Positions 8,328 through 16,923 of a stretch of 64,000 bases of DNA are shown here, one piece after another. The stretch covers positions 5,677,001 through 5,741,000 of the forward strand of contig NZ_CP118574.1 of NCBI RefSeq assembly GCF_028898845.1. The letters are read 5' to 3'. The notes under the pieces were generated by a model that made no database searches, was not told the DNA's origin, and was given only the letters and a program-made list of their open reading frames with translations. This DNA is from Streptomyces sp. WZ-12 (GTDB lineage: Bacteria; Actinomycetota; Actinomycetes; Streptomycetales; Streptomycetaceae). Position 1 is the first letter of the stretch, and the number at the start of each line of letters is the position of its first letter. The position numbers were made by a program, and so were the translations under genes.

Positions 8328-8855
8328 TCAGGCGCCCGTGGTGCCGTCGATGCGTTCCCGGATCAGGTCTGCGTGACCGTTGTGGCGTGCGTACTCCTCG
8401 ACCATGTGAACCAAGATCCAACGCAGCGAGACGCCCTGGTCGCCCACATGTGCGGCCTCCTGTTCCGAGAGCTTGCCAGTGTCTTCCAACGACGAGCCGG
8501 CGATCAGTTCCCTGCTCCGTGCGACCTCCGCGCGCCAGCGACCCATGACCTCGCCGCCTCCGCGGCCGGGGATGACCGCGAAGCCGTCGCCCGCGCCCTC
8601 CTCGTACAGTGGCGGCGAATCCTGGCAGGCGAACACCCGCTGGAACCAGTTGCGTTCGACCTCTGCCATGTGCTGGACCAGGCCCAACAGCGTCATCGAC
8701 GACGGCGGCACCGAGGCCGTCCTCAACTGATGGTCATCGAGGCCGGCGCACTTCAGTTCCAGCGTGGCGCGGTGGAAGTCCAGCCAGCTCTCCAGCATCT
8801 GACGCTCTCCGGCCTGCGGGGGCGGAATGGGGCGGCCGTCCGGTGTTGTACCCAT
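8328..8855 (-). CDS. DinB/DUF664-family protein
   Basis: A 175-residue four-helix-bundle protein of the DinB-like superfamily (DUF664 branch). Typical features are the opening helix [19 protein letters not shown], the metal-ligand helix [19 protein letters not shown] and the closing helix [18 protein letters not shown], giving three or more His positions for a divalent metal. In actinomycetes this fold includes mycothiol-dependent transferases as well as proteins of unknown role. The start MGTTPDG was preferred because the open frame upstream (to 9182) is low quality and runs through the promoter of the next gene. It stands alone, divergent from the LPMO. Confidence 0.88.
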   Translation of the reverse strand: MGTTPDGRPIPPPQAGERQMLESWLDFHRATLELKCAGLDDHQLRTASVPPSSMTLLGLVQHMAEVERNWFQRVFACQDSPPLYEEGAGDGFAVIPGRGGGEVMGRWRAEVARSRELIAGSSLEDTGKLSEQEAAHVGDQGVSLRWILVHMVEEYARHNGHADLIRERIDGTTGA

Positions 8856-9049
8856 GCGCGCCACTCTCACACGGGCCGCCGCCCCATACGGTGACCGCCA
8901 CAGGGGGAGCCCCGAGGGGAACGTTGTGCGGGGAAGGCCGTGGAGCGCGCTCCGCGGTGAACGGGGTGGTGAGCGAGCGGCATCGTGGGCGAGCGATGCG
9001 GCCGATGCCGCCGATGTCGTCTCGATGCCGCTCGGACATGAACGCTTCA

Positions 9050-9061
9050 TGGTCTGGACAT
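9050..9061 (+). promoter_or_regulatory. dre-like DasR site 1 (upstream)
   Basis: TGGTCTGGACAT matches the core of the DasR-responsive element (TGGTCTAGACCA) with three differences and matches the second site in 10 of 12 positions. It lies exactly 40 bp upstream of the second site. Confidence 0.5.
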
Positions 9062-9089
9062 GGTCAACTCCCCTCACTAGTCTGCCGGT

Positions 9090-9101
9090 TGGTCTGGACC
9101 A
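9090..9101 (+). promoter_or_regulatory. dre-like DasR site 2 (near-palindromic)
   Basis: TGGTCTGGACCA differs from the palindromic DasR core by one central base. DasR is the GntR-family repressor of chitin and N-acetylglucosamine genes in Streptomyces. The site lies 100 bp before the LPMO start, in the place where chitinase promoters carry paired 12-bp repeats of this type. Confidence 0.75.
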
Positions 9102-9200
9102 CACTTCGGTGCCGCGCATCGCAGTTGCCGCGCATGGCACTGCGCCGCGTTGCACTTGGCTTGCAGAACTCCCTTCCCCCACGTTCTCCAGGAGCGAAGC

Positions 9201-9794
9201 ATGCGGAAAAAGCTCACCGCCGCCGTGATCGGCCTAGGTGTCGTCGGAGCCTCCTTCCTCGCAACGGGTAGCGCCTCCAGTCACGGCTACAGCGATGCGC
9301 CCCCGAGTCGTCAGGCGCTCTGCGCCAACGGAACCGTCAAGGATTGCGGTGCGATTCAGTACGAGCCCCAGAGCGTCGAGGCGCCCAAGGGATTCCCGGC
9401 CGCCGGGCCGGCCGACGGCAAGATCTGCTCCGGCGGGCACGACGGTTTCGCTCAGCTCGACGACCCCCGTGGTGGCGCGTGGCCCACGACCAAACTCTCC
9501 CCGGGGCAGGGCTACACCTTCACCTGGCGGATCACCGCGCGTCATGCGACGGCGGACTTCGAGTACTTCATCACCAAGGACAGTTACGACCCGACCAAGC
9601 CGCTCACCCGCGCCGACCTCGAACCCGAACCGTTCATGACGGTCCCGATGGGCGGTGCGCGGCCGGGGGAGACGGTGCAGCATCAGGGCACCGTCCCCAC
9701 CCTCAAGTCAGGGCACCACATCATCCTGGGCGTATGGAACATCGCCGACACGGGCAACGCGTTCTACGCCTGCTCGGACGTCGACCTGTCCTGA
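9201..9794 (+). CDS. Secreted AA10 lytic polysaccharide monooxygenase, chitin-type
   Basis: A 197-residue copper-dependent LPMO that oxidatively cleaves crystalline chitin (or cellulose) outside the cell. The Sec signal peptide should be cut after residue 27 so that His28 (HGYS) becomes the N-terminus. His28 and His115 (ARHATADF) form the histidine brace, and the C-terminal [12 protein letters not shown] supplies the axial Phe. There is no carbohydrate-binding module, and the size is that of single-domain chitin-active enzymes. AGGAG lies 7 bases before the ATG. The dre-like sites upstream point to DasR control and so to chitin as substrate. It has its own transcription unit and should act with the GH18 and GH20 enzymes encoded elsewhere in the window. 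Confidence 0.95.
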   Translation: MRKKLTAAVIGLGVVGASFLATGSASSHGYSDAPPSRQALCANGTVKDCGAIQYEPQSVEAPKGFPAAGPADGKICSGGHDGFAQLDDPRGGAWPTTKLSPGQGYTFTWRITARHATADFEYFITKDSYDPTKPLTRADLEPEPFMTVPMGGARPGETVQHQGTVPTLKSGHHIILGVWNIADTGNAFYACSDVDLS

Positions 9795-10324
9795 CCTCGC
9801 TCGGGTCGCTACCCCCAGTGGTGGCTCCGCCTCTACGCCCGCCTCTGTCTCTGCCGCTATCCCCGCCCCTGCCACCGCCACCACCGCCTCTGCCTCTGTT
9901 CCTGTCCTCAGTCCCGTTCTTGGTCCTGCTCGCCTGACCGGACGTGGCGTGTGCGGCGTTCGGTCGTTGCTCCGGCGGTAGTTGCTGCGTCTTCATCGGG
10001 TCTCCCTGTCCTCTCGCCGGGGAGGCCCTCGCCGCCCCGGTACCGTGCGTGTCTGCTGTGCGGTTCCGCCTGTCGCCTGTCGCCTGTCGCTCGCCGTCTC
10101 GTTGTGTAAGAACGGTATGGGCGGCGGGAGTTGGTGGGCATCGCGCCACGGGTTGGTGTTCTGGGGAGGTGGGGGTCGACCCAGGGGGTGATGGGGCCGA
10201 GGAAGTAGTTCTCTGGAGTGGCGGCCTCCTTCTTCCAGTTCCCTGTCCTCTTCCCTGTCCTTAGTGAGTCGCCGCCCACCCCGGCTCTCCAAAATTGACG
10301 ATGCGTCAGCTAAGCTCCGCCGCC
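9795..10324. other. Low-complexity intergenic region upstream of acyl-CoA ligase
   Basis: No convincing gene. Bases 9838-9935 form a pyrimidine-rich tract made of CCNGCC, CTCTG and CCTGTC units. Bases 10073-10095 contain three tandem CCTGTCG-type units. Gly/Arg-rich frames on the - strand arise from this composition. The last 40 bases hold the ligase promoter and a palindrome. Confidence 0.6.
10296..10308. promoter_or_regulatory. Operator-like palindrome upstream of acyl-CoA ligase
   Basis: TGACG-ATG-CGTCA, a 13-bp perfect palindrome with a 3-bp centre, ends 16 bases before the proposed ATG at 10325. It lies just upstream of TAAGCT (10311-10316), which could serve as the -10 element. Such short palindromes typically bind TetR-type dimers in front of fatty-acid genes. 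Confidence 0.5.
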
Positions 10325-12172
10325 ATGGTGGCCGACAGTTCGCGCAGCGACAGCCCGCTCACCCCCGACACACACGCCCACCCTCCCGCCGCCAGTCGTG
10401 CATCCGGCCCCCGCACCGTCGCCGAGCTCGTTCAAGCGCAGTGGGGGGACCACCGCATCGCGCTCAAGTACCGGGAGGCGGCGCTCACCCACCACCAGGT
10501 GGCCGGCGCGGCCGCCGCGCGGGCCGCGCTGCTGGGCGAGGCGCTGCCGTCGGGCGCGGAGCCGCATATCGGGGTGCTGCTCGACAACGTCCCGGAGTTC
10601 CCGCTCTGGCTCAACGCCGCGGCGCTCGCCGGGGCCGCCGTCGCCGGCATCAACCCCACCCGCCGCGGCCCCGAACTCGCCCGCGACATCGCCCATACCG
10701 ACTGCGCGCTGCTGATCACCGAACGCGCCCACCTCCCGCTGCTCGCCGGGCTCGACCTGCCCGTCCCGCCCGAGCGCGTACTGATCACCGACGACCCCGC
10801 CTACCGGGAACTGCTCGCCCCCTATGAGGGCGCGCGGCCAACGGACGCCCTCGGCACCGCCCTTCGTAGCGGCGAACGGCGGCGGGCGACCGCCCCGGGC
10901 CCCGGCACCCGCATGCTCCTCTACTTCACCTCCGGCTCCACCGGCGCCCCGAAGGCCGCCCTCTGCACCCAGGGCCGGCTGGCCGCCGCCGGCCAGTCCC
11001 TGGTCCGCTACTTCGGTGTGCGGAAGGACGACGTCCACTACCTCTGCATGCCGATGTTCCACGGCAACGCGGTGATCGCCGGCTGGGCCCCGGCGCTCGC
11101 CGGCGGCGCGGCCGTCGCCCTGCGCCGCCGCTTCTCGGCCTCCGCCTTCCTCCCCGACGTGCGCCACTACGGCGCCACCTACTTCACCTACGTCGGCCGG
11201 GCCGTCCAGTACCTCCTCGCCACCCCGCCCGCCCCCGACGACCGCGATCACCCCCTGCGCACCGGATTCGGCACGGAGGCCGGCGCCGTCGACATCGCCC
11301 GCTTCGCCGACCGCTTCGGCGTCCGGTTGGTCGAGGGCTACGGCTCCTCCGAGGGCGGCGCGGCGCTCCAGCGCACCCCGGACACCCCGCCCGGAGCCGT
11401 GGGCCGCCCCGCCCCCGGTGACGACCTCGCCGTCGTCGACCCGGATACCGGCGACGAACTGCCGCGCGCCCGGTGGGACCGGGCCGGTCGCCTCGTCAAC
11501 GGGGACGAGGCGATAGGGGAGCTGGTCAACCGGGGCCGCAGCGCCTTCGAGGGCTACTGGCGCAACTCGGAGGCCACCGCCGCGCGCACCCGGGGCCGGG
11601 CCCAGGGCCGCGTCGGTGCGGGCTGGTACTGGACCGGTGACCTGTTCTTCCGGGACGCGGCGGGGTTCTTCCACTTCGCCGGGCGGACGGACGACCGGCT
11701 GCGGGTCGACAGCGAGAACCTGGCCGCCGCGATGATCGAGAACATCCTCGCCCGGTACGCCCCGGTCACCGGCGCCGCCGTCTACGCCGTGCCCGACCCG
11801 GTCGCCGGCGACCAGGTCATGGCGGCCCTCGCACTGCCCGGCGGCGCGGCCTTCGATCCGGAGGGCTTCGCGGCCTTCCTCGCCGCCCAGCCGGACCTCG
11901 GGACGAAGATGTCGCCCCGCTTCCTCCGGATCGTCGACGCGCTGCCGGTCACCGCGACCAACAAGGTGCGCCGGGCCGCCCTCCGGAACGCCGGCTTCCG
12001 GGGCCCGGATCCGGTCTGGTGGCGCCCGATCGAGCCCCGCGCGACCGCGCACCCCGCCGATCGCCCCTCCGGCACCGCCCTCTGGCGCTACCGCCTCCTC
12101 ACGGACGACGACCGGGCCGCCCTCGTGGCGCAGTACCGCGCGCACAACCGGGAACATCTCCTGGACCGGTGA
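10325..12172 (+). CDS. AMP-dependent acyl-CoA synthetase/ligase
   Basis: A 615-residue member of the ANL (adenylate-forming) superfamily that activates a carboxylic acid as acyl-AMP and transfers it to CoA. Motifs in order are the P-loop YFTSGSTGAPK at about 200, VEGYGSSEGG at about 335, YWTGDLFFRD at about 435, the hinge GRTDDRLRVDSENL at about 460, and the C-terminal catalytic-Lys region TATNKVRR at about 540. Length and motifs fit medium/long-chain fatty acyl-CoA synthetases related to FadD17-like or bile-acid-type ligases; the acyl substrate is unknown. ATG 10325 is preferred to upstream TTG/ATG codons because those overlap the palindrome. With -10-like TAAGCT only 8 bases upstream the mRNA may be leaderless. 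It is monocistronic. Confidence 0.92.
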   Translation: MVADSSRSDSPLTPDTHAHPPAASRASGPRTVAELVQAQWGDHRIALKYREAALTHHQVAGAAAARAALLGEALPSGAEPHIGVLLDNVPEFPLWLNAAALAGAAVAGINPTRRGPELARDIAHTDCALLITERAHLPLLAGLDLPVPPERVLITDDPAYRELLAPYEGARPTDALGTALRSGERRRATAPGPGTRMLLYFTSGSTGAPKAALCTQGRLAAAGQSLVRYFGVRKDDVHYLCMPMFHGNAVIAGWAPALAGGAAVALRRRFSASAFLPDVRHYGATYFTYVGRAVQYLLATPPAPDDRDHPLRTGFGTEAGAVDIARFADRFGVRLVEGYGSSEGGAALQRTPDTPPGAVGRPAPGDDLAVVDPDTGDELPRARWDRAGRLVNGDEAIGELVNRGRSAFEGYWRNSEATAARTRGRAQGRVGAGWYWTGDLFFRDAAGFFHFAGRTDDRLRVDSENLAAAMIENILARYAPVTGAAVYAVPDPVAGDQVMAALALPGGAAFDPEGFAAFLAAQPDLGTKMSPRFLRIVDALPVTATNKVRRAALRNAGFRGPDPVWWRPIEPRATAHPADRPSGTALWRYRLLTDDDRAALVAQYRAHNREHLLDR

Positions 12173-12256
12173 CCCCGCACACAGGACGCCCGCGCTCACC
12201 TCACAACGGAAACCAGCCAGCGAGAGCGAGGGCGAAGAGCGCGAAGGGTCGAAAAC

Positions 12257-12294
12257 GAAGTGGGCGCCCCCGGTAAACCGAGGGCGCCCACTTC
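12257..12294. terminator. Strong bidirectional hairpin before tRNA-Lys copy 2
   Basis: A 13-bp perfect stem (12257-12269 with 12282-12294) with four further inner pairs (CGGT/ACCG) around AA. It lies between the ligase gene and the 3' end of the convergent tRNA. Confidence 0.8.
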
Positions 12295-12299
12295 CTACG

Positions 12300-12373
12300 T
12301 GCGCCGCCAGGGACTCGAACCCCGGACCCGCTGATTAAGAGTCAGCTGCTCTAACCAACTGAGCTAGCGGCGC
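12300..12373 (-). tRNA. tRNA-Lys(CTT), copy 2
   Basis: Same 74-base tRNA-Lys as at 5478 and 27269, anticodon CTT, CCA not encoded. A consensus-like -10 TAGTAT (reverse of 12389-12394) lies 15 bases upstream, the same spacing as for the other copies. Confidence 0.97.
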
Positions 12374-12553
12374 GCGCTGACGAAAGAAATACTACCTGGT
12401 CGAGAGGGGTGCTCATGACCACCCCGGCGACGGCTCCCGCGACGCCCCACGGGGCCCTCGGCCTCAGCCTCCGGGCGCCCCGGCAACCGAAGTGACCCCG
12501 CCGGCCATCCCGGCGGGCACCCCAGCAGCGGCGCCGGTAACGGGCGCCCCGCC

Positions 12554-13312
12554 TCAGATCGCCAACGACAGCAAAACGGGCGCGGCCTTGCGGTTCAGGG
12601 TGTCGGCGGCCTGCCGGAGGCGGTGCGCGTTCTCCAGCGGCATGGACAGGGCCAGGCAGCCCACCGTCTTGCCGGCGGTGATCGGAACCGCGGCGCAGAC
12701 CGTGCCGACCGCGTACTCCTGGAGATCCAGGACGGGAACGGTCGGTGGCTGGCTGTCCAGCTTGTGGAACAGCACCTTCTCGTTGGTGATCGTCCGGGAG
12801 GTGAGCCGGGCGGTCTTGTGGCGTGAGAGGTGGTCCATCCGACCGTCGTAGTCGAGCTGGGCCAGCAGGCACTTGCCGACCGCGCTGGCGTGCGCGGTGC
12901 GACGGAACTCGGCCCACTCGTTGACCTTCGGTGCCAGCGGACCGTCGGCGTAGTGGAGGATCTTCACCTCGCCGTCGATGTACCGGCTGATGTAGACCGC
13001 GGCTCCGACCGAATCGCGTAGCTGATCCAGTGTGCGTTGCAGCTTGTCGCGCAGGGCGCGGCTGCGGTCGGAGCCCGAGCCCAGCAACAGCAGCGACTCG
13101 CCGACGACGTATGCACCGTCGGCGAGTTGATGCGCGTAGCCTTCGCGGCGCAGCATGGACAGCATCTGGGCGAGGTGGGCCGCCGACAAACCGGTCTCGC
13201 GGGCGATCTGCGCATCGGTCACGCCATCGGCGTGCCGCGAGATCGTTTCGAGAACGCGAAGGGCGTGTTGCACCGAATGGAACGGCGCGGTCGGCTCGGG
13301 CTTCAGCGCCAC
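12554..13312 (-). CDS. IclR-family transcriptional regulator
   Basis: A 252-residue IclR-type regulator. The N-terminal winged helix-turn-helix spans about residues 10-70 (RVLETISRHADGVTDAQIAR, then GLSAAHLAQMLSMLRREGYA). The C-terminal effector domain (about 80-250) carries the family motifs HASAVGKCLLAQL and VGTVCAAVPITAGKTVGCLAL. GTG start with AGGGGG upstream. IclR proteins usually control catabolic genes next to them in response to a small carboxylate or aromatic. Here the nearest catabolic set is the transporter/amidase/isomerase island to 22.4 kb, transcribed away from or alongside it, so it is the likely local regulator. It is separated from that island by a 570-bp gap. Confidence 0.92.
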   Translation of the reverse strand: MALKPEPTAPFHSVQHALRVLETISRHADGVTDAQIARETGLSAAHLAQMLSMLRREGYAHQLADGAYVVGESLLLLGSGSDRSRALRDKLQRTLDQLRDSVGAAVYISRYIDGEVKILHYADGPLAPKVNEWAEFRRTAHASAVGKCLLAQLDYDGRMDHLSRHKTARLTSRTITNEKVLFHKLDSQPPTVPVLDLQEYAVGTVCAAVPITAGKTVGCLALSMPLENAHRLRQAADTLNRKAAPVLLSLAI

Positions 13313-13882
13313 GGTGTCCCCCTAGGAGGTTGGTACCGCTTGCGTCGTGACCGCCGATCGGGCGCGACCTACGCAGAACGCGGGCCGCTTCCGGTCAACG
13401 GGCTCGTATCACGATAGCGGTCAACGGGCCCGGATGGAGGGGGTCTTGACTGAAAAGCGGGGTAGTTCACGCGTCTGTGCAGGCGCCCTGCACGCTGGCA
13501 TATGCCCAGGTCATGAACGGGTCGGCGGATAGCGCGCGGACCGGCGGCAACGGGGGGTCGGGAGCGGTCCGGGTGGGGCGCTGACGGCGGGGGTTGACGG
13601 CCCTTGGTGACGTGCGGAGTTGACGGAGTGTCGGGTTTTCGCCTGAGGCTCTGGCGCCCCAGTTCTGCTACGGATGCTCGCCCTTCCGCCTGGTGTGCGT
13701 AAGCCTCATGCGTACCGCGTGCCTCAGAGGTCTCGGATGTCTCAAAGGCGGTGGCGTGCCCGGCCCGGCGTCCGGGTGTCCGATGGCCGGGACGCGGATG
13801 GGGCGTGCGGGAACGCGCACCACGTGTCGCGCTCCCGCACGCCCCAGGGCGGCGCCCCTTCCACGGGCCGCTCGCCACGCCC
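13313..13882. other. Intergenic region between IclR gene and transporter operon
   Basis: No convincing gene on either strand. It holds the IclR promoter, several TTGACGG motifs between 13593 and 13628, and the terminator hairpin at 13800-13845. Longer open frames have random codon use. Confidence 0.55.
13800..13845. terminator. Terminator hairpin of the Ehu-like transporter operon
   Basis: Perfect 13-bp stem (13800-13812 with 13833-13845) with a 20-base loop, 38 bp beyond the stop of the - strand ATPase gene. Confidence 0.7.
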
Positions 13883-14692
13883 CTACAGGACCGCGCTCAG
13901 GAACTCCCGGGTCCGCTCGTGCTCCGGGGCCGTGAAGATCCGCTCCGGCGGGCCGGATTCGATGACCCGCCCGGCGTCGAACATCAGCACGCAGTCCGAG
14001 ATGTCCCGGGCGAAGTTCATCTCGTGGGTGACGCAGAGCATGGTGATGTCCATGGAGTGGGCGATGTCCCGCAGCAGGTCCAGGACGCCGGCCACCAGTT
14101 CCGGGTCGAGGGCCGAGGTCACCTCGTCCAGCAGCAGGACCTGCGGGCGCATCGCCAGGGCCCGGGCGATGGCGACCCGCTGCTGCTGACCGCCGGAGAG
14201 TTGCGAGGGGTACTTGTCCAGATGGGCGGTGAGGCCGACGAGTTCGAGGAGTTCGCGGGCGCGCTCCTCGGCCGCGTCCGCGTCCAGGCCCAGGACGTGC
14301 ACCGGGGCCTCGGTGATGTTCCGCAGCACCTTCATGTTGGGGAAGAGGTTGAACTGCTGGAAGACCATCCCGATGTTCTTGCGCACCTCGCGGCTGTAAC
14401 GGTCGCTCGCCGGGACCAGTTTGCCGCCCCTCTCCTCGTGGGTGAGGTACCGGCCACCGAGCTTGATGGTGCCCCCGTCCGGCTTGAGCAGCGTCATCAA
14501 CAGCCGCAGGATCGTGGTCTTTCCGGAGCCCGACGGGCCGATCAGCGTGACGTGCCTGCCCGTGTAGACGCTTATGTCGAGGGCGTCGAGGACGGTGTGC
14601 GCGCCGAACCGCTTGCTGACCCCGTCGAAGCGGATCAGCTCGGTGGTCTCGGCCGCGGGCGCGGCGTTCGGGGTGTGCTGGTCAGCGGGCAA
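13883..14692 (-). CDS. Polar amino acid/ectoine-type ABC transporter ATP-binding protein (EhuA-like)
   Basis: A 269-residue PAAT-family ATPase. Walker A is GPSGSGKTT at about 45, the Q-loop is GMVFQQFNLFPN, the signature LSGGQQQR, Walker B LLLDEVTSALDPE and the H-loop CVTHEMNF. These are typical of HisP/GlnQ/EhuA proteins. The TTG start at 14692, with GGAG 8 bases upstream, overlaps the 3' end of the permease gene by 11 bp. The longer open frame adds a Ser/Arg-rich shadow of that permease. It is the last gene of the four-gene importer B-C-D-A, energising uptake of the solute bound by the first gene product. Confidence 0.92.
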   Translation of the reverse strand: MPADQHTPNAAPAAETTELIRFDGVSKRFGAHTVLDALDISVYTGRHVTLIGPSGSGKTTILRLLMTLLKPDGGTIKLGGRYLTHEERGGKLVPASDRYSREVRKNIGMVFQQFNLFPNMKVLRNITEAPVHVLGLDADAAEERARELLELVGLTAHLDKYPSQLSGGQQQRVAIARALAMRPQVLLLDEVTSALDPELVAGVLDLLRDIAHSMDITMLCVTHEMNFARDISDCVLMFDAGRVIESGPPERIFTAPEHERTREFLSAVL

Positions 14693-15332
14693 GGCGGCGC
14701 TCCAGGGCTCGCAGGAGGAGGGACGCGGGGTAGGCGAGGGCGATGAAGGCGACGCCGACGACCGTGTACGGCTCGACGGTCTGGAAGGTCTGCGACGAGA
14801 ACTGCCGGGCCTGGCCCAGCATTTCCAGCACACCGATGGCGAAGAGCATCGGCGAGTCCTTCAACATCGCGATGACGTAGTTGCCCAGGGCCGGCGCGAC
14901 GCGGCGGACCGCCTGCGGCAGGATCACCGCCGTCCAGGTGCGGCGGCGCGGCAGGCTCAGCGCGACGGCCGCCTCCCACTGGCCGGCCGGGACGCCGTCG
15001 ATGCCGGAGCGGTAGACCTCGGCGGTGTACGTCGAGTAGTGCAGACCCAGCCCGATCACCCCGGTGGCCAGCGCGCTGAGCGTCACGCCCCACTCGGGCA
15101 TCACGTAGAACAGGAAGAACAGTTGCACCAACAGGGGAGTGTTGCGCACGAATTCGGTGAACGCGGTCACCGGCCAGCGCACCGCCTTCAGGGACGAGCG
15201 CTGCGCCAGCGCCCAGACCAGGCCGAGCGCGAAGGCGATCAACGAACCCAGGACCAGGGCCTCCAGGGTGACCAGGAGGCCCTTCCAGAACGTCGGCAGG
15301 AAGTGGCCGACCGCGGACCAGTCGAACGTCAT
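14682..15332 (-). CDS. ABC transporter permease, His/Glu/Gln/Arg-type (EhuD-like)
   Basis: A 216-residue permease with about four to five membrane segments and the PAAT signature FTEFVRNTPLLVQLFFLFY. The EAA loop is GQWEAAVALSLPRRRTWTAV. It overlaps the EhuC-like gene upstream (shared ATGA-type overlap at 15329-15332) and the ATPase gene downstream, so the four genes are tightly coupled. It forms the channel with the second permease; heteromeric permeases of this size are normal for the family. Confidence 0.92.
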   Translation of the reverse strand: MTFDWSAVGHFLPTFWKGLLVTLEALVLGSLIAFALGLVWALAQRSSLKAVRWPVTAFTEFVRNTPLLVQLFFLFYVMPEWGVTLSALATGVIGLGLHYSTYTAEVYRSGIDGVPAGQWEAAVALSLPRRRTWTAVILPQAVRRVAPALGNYVIAMLKDSPMLFAIGVLEMLGQARQFSSQTFQTVEPYTVVGVAFIALAYPASLLLRALERRLAR

Positions 15333-16075
15333 CGGGCCTCACCCTCCGCGGGAGCGGCGGTGCCGGTGACCGCCGGACCGGTCGCCGGGCGCAGCCGCGG
15401 CCGTGGCCGCCCGGTCGGGGCCTGCCCGACGCCCGCCTTGGCGCGCCGCTCCACCACCCGCATCCCGCGGGTCAGGGCGAACGCCAGGGCGAAGTACATC
15501 ACCAGGATGACCGTGTAGACGGGGGCGCTCTGGGTGGTGGCGTTGCGTACCAGGGCGGCGCCGAAGGCGATGTCGCCGACGCCCAGGATCGACACCAGCG
15601 CGGTGCCCTTGAGCAGTTCGATCAGCAGGTTGTTGAAGGGCGGGACCATGCCCGGCCACGCCTGCGGCAGGACGACCTTCCGCAGCGTCTGCGCGGGCGA
15701 GAAGCTCAGCGCGACGGCCGCCTCCCGTTGGGCCGGCGGCACCGCGGCGATCGCGCCCCGGACGACCTCGGAACCGTACGCGCCGTACGTCAGGCCCAGT
15801 GTCAGCGCCGCGGCCCACATCGGGACCAGCTGCCAGCCGAACCCCAACGGCAGCACGAAGAACACCCAGAACATCAGGATCAGTGCGGAGGTGCCCCGGA
15901 AGATCTCGAAGTAGGCCCCGGACAGGAACCGCACGAACCACCGGCGGTGGGTGCGCGCCAGGCCGATGCCGAACGCCGCCACGGCGGCCAGCGCCGTGCT
16001 GTAGACGGTGAGCTGGGCGGTGACCCACACGCCCTTGAGGAGGAGTTGCCACAGACCCCAGGTGATGTCGCTCAT
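15329..16075 (-). CDS. ABC transporter permease, His/Glu/Gln/Arg-type (EhuC-like)
   Basis: A 248-residue permease. The membrane core resembles its partner, with the signature FEIFRGTSALILMFWVFFVLP and the EAA loop AQREAAVALSFSPAQTLRKV. After the last membrane segment there is an extra Arg/Pro-rich cytoplasmic tail of about 40 residues that PAAT permeases usually lack. The start MSDITWG overlaps the stop of the binding-protein gene by 4 bp (ATGA). The EhuB/EhuC/EhuD/EhuA order is that of ectoine/hydroxyectoine importers, but neighbouring enzymes here do not form an ectoine-degradation set. Confidence 0.92.
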   Translation of the reverse strand: MSDITWGLWQLLLKGVWVTAQLTVYSTALAAVAAFGIGLARTHRRWFVRFLSGAYFEIFRGTSALILMFWVFFVLPLGFGWQLVPMWAAALTLGLTYGAYGSEVVRGAIAAVPPAQREAAVALSFSPAQTLRKVVLPQAWPGMVPPFNNLLIELLKGTALVSILGVGDIAFGAALVRNATTQSAPVYTVILVMYFALAFALTRGMRVVERRAKAGVGQAPTGRPRPRLRPATGPAVTGTAAPAEGEAR

Positions 16076-16923
16076 GGCCGGCACTTCTCCTTGGCGGTGA
16101 TCTTCGTCATCTGCCGGGCGGTGAAGCCGAACGGCCGCATCAGGTCCAGGAGTTCGCCGGAGCGCTTCATCCTGTGCAGCTCCCGGTTGAAGGCGTCCCG
16201 GAGGAGGGTCTCCGGGGTGCGGAACGCGAAGGCGCCCACGTCGATCGCCGGCTTCCCGTCCAGATGGGGGGTGACCTCGGGCGTGGCCTCCGCCCGGGTG
16301 GTCCGCGACTGCCGCACGACGTTGCGGACCGTCACCGCGGTGCCGACGAAGACGTCCACCCGCCCCTGCTCCACCGCCAGCAGACCCGCCAACTGGTCAG
16401 GAAGCGTGGTGATGTTGGTGATCCCGGCGGCCTTGGCGTAGTCGATCTCGGCGTAGCCGACGCCGGTGGCCATCCGGGCTCGGGTGCGCGCGATGTCCTC
16501 GTAGGTGCGCAGCTTCAGCGGATTGCCCTTGCGGACGAGGAAGGCGTCCAGCATCTGGTACTCGGGATCGGCGAAGATCACCTGGGCGCAGCGCTGGGGG
16601 GTGATGTACATCCCGGCCGCGACGACGTCGAACTGCCGGGAGTTCAGCCCGACGATCAGCGAGCCGAAGTCGGTGGGGAACGGCTCGACGCGCGGGACGC
16701 CGAGCCGCTTGAAGATCACCCGGGCGATGGTGGGTGCCGAACCGGTCATCTTGCCGTCGGTGCCGATGTAGCCGTAGGGCTGCTCGCCGGCCAGGCCGAG
16801 GGTGACCGAGCCCTTCTTCCGCAGCCGCTCCAGCAGTTGCCCGCCGCCGGTGGTCTTCGCGGTCGGGACCCGGCTGCACCCGCTCGCCGCGCCGATGGAC
16901 CCCGCTGCGCCGAGCGCCGCCAC
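16072..16923 (-). CDS. Extracellular solute-binding lipoprotein, EhuB-like; N-terminus uncertain
   Basis: A PAAT-family binding protein of 283 residues from the first available GTG. It shows the bilobal SBP_bac_3 pattern: GSVTLGLAGEQPYGYIG, DFGSLIVGLNSRQFDVVAAG, RCAQVIFADPEYQMLDAF, GRVDVFVGTAVTV and the C-terminal RMKRSGELLDLMRPFGF. A lipoprotein-type Cys lies at about residue 16 (AASGCSR). The in-frame codons just upstream of the GTG read GIRRRSLLTG, which continues into VAALGAAG and looks like the twin-arginine leader of homologues. No ATG, GTG or TTG exists before the upstream stop at about 17000. So either a rare start codon is used, the reading frame is shifted, or the leader is truncated. 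The gene heads the four-gene importer operon. Confidence 0.85.
   Translation of the reverse strand: MAALGAAGSIGAASGCSRVPTAKTTGGGQLLERLRKKGSVTLGLAGEQPYGYIGTDGKMTGSAPTIARVIFKRLGVPRVEPFPTDFGSLIVGLNSRQFDVVAAGMYITPQRCAQVIFADPEYQMLDAFLVRKGNPLKLRTYEDIARTRARMATGVGYAEIDYAKAAGITNITTLPDQLAGLLAVEQGRVDVFVGTAVTVRNVVRQSRTTRAEATPEVTPHLDGKPAIDVGAFAFRTPETLLRDAFNRELHRMKRSGELLDLMRPFGFTARQMTKITAKEKCRP

Larger units (their letters stand above)
8856..9200. other. Divergent intergenic region, LPMO promoter
   Basis: 345 bp between the divergent DinB-fold and LPMO genes. It contains the two dre-like sites listed separately. Open frames across it have no coding character. Confidence 0.6.

Noticed and set aside
8112..9271. 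Several + strand open frames across the DinB gene and the LPMO promoter
   Set aside because: Antisense to a clear DinB-fold gene, random composition, and they run through the dre sites.
9721..10149. Gly/Arg-rich - strand open frame downstream of the LPMO
   Set aside because: Produced by the pyrimidine-rich low-complexity tract; antisense to the LPMO 3' end and no conserved features.
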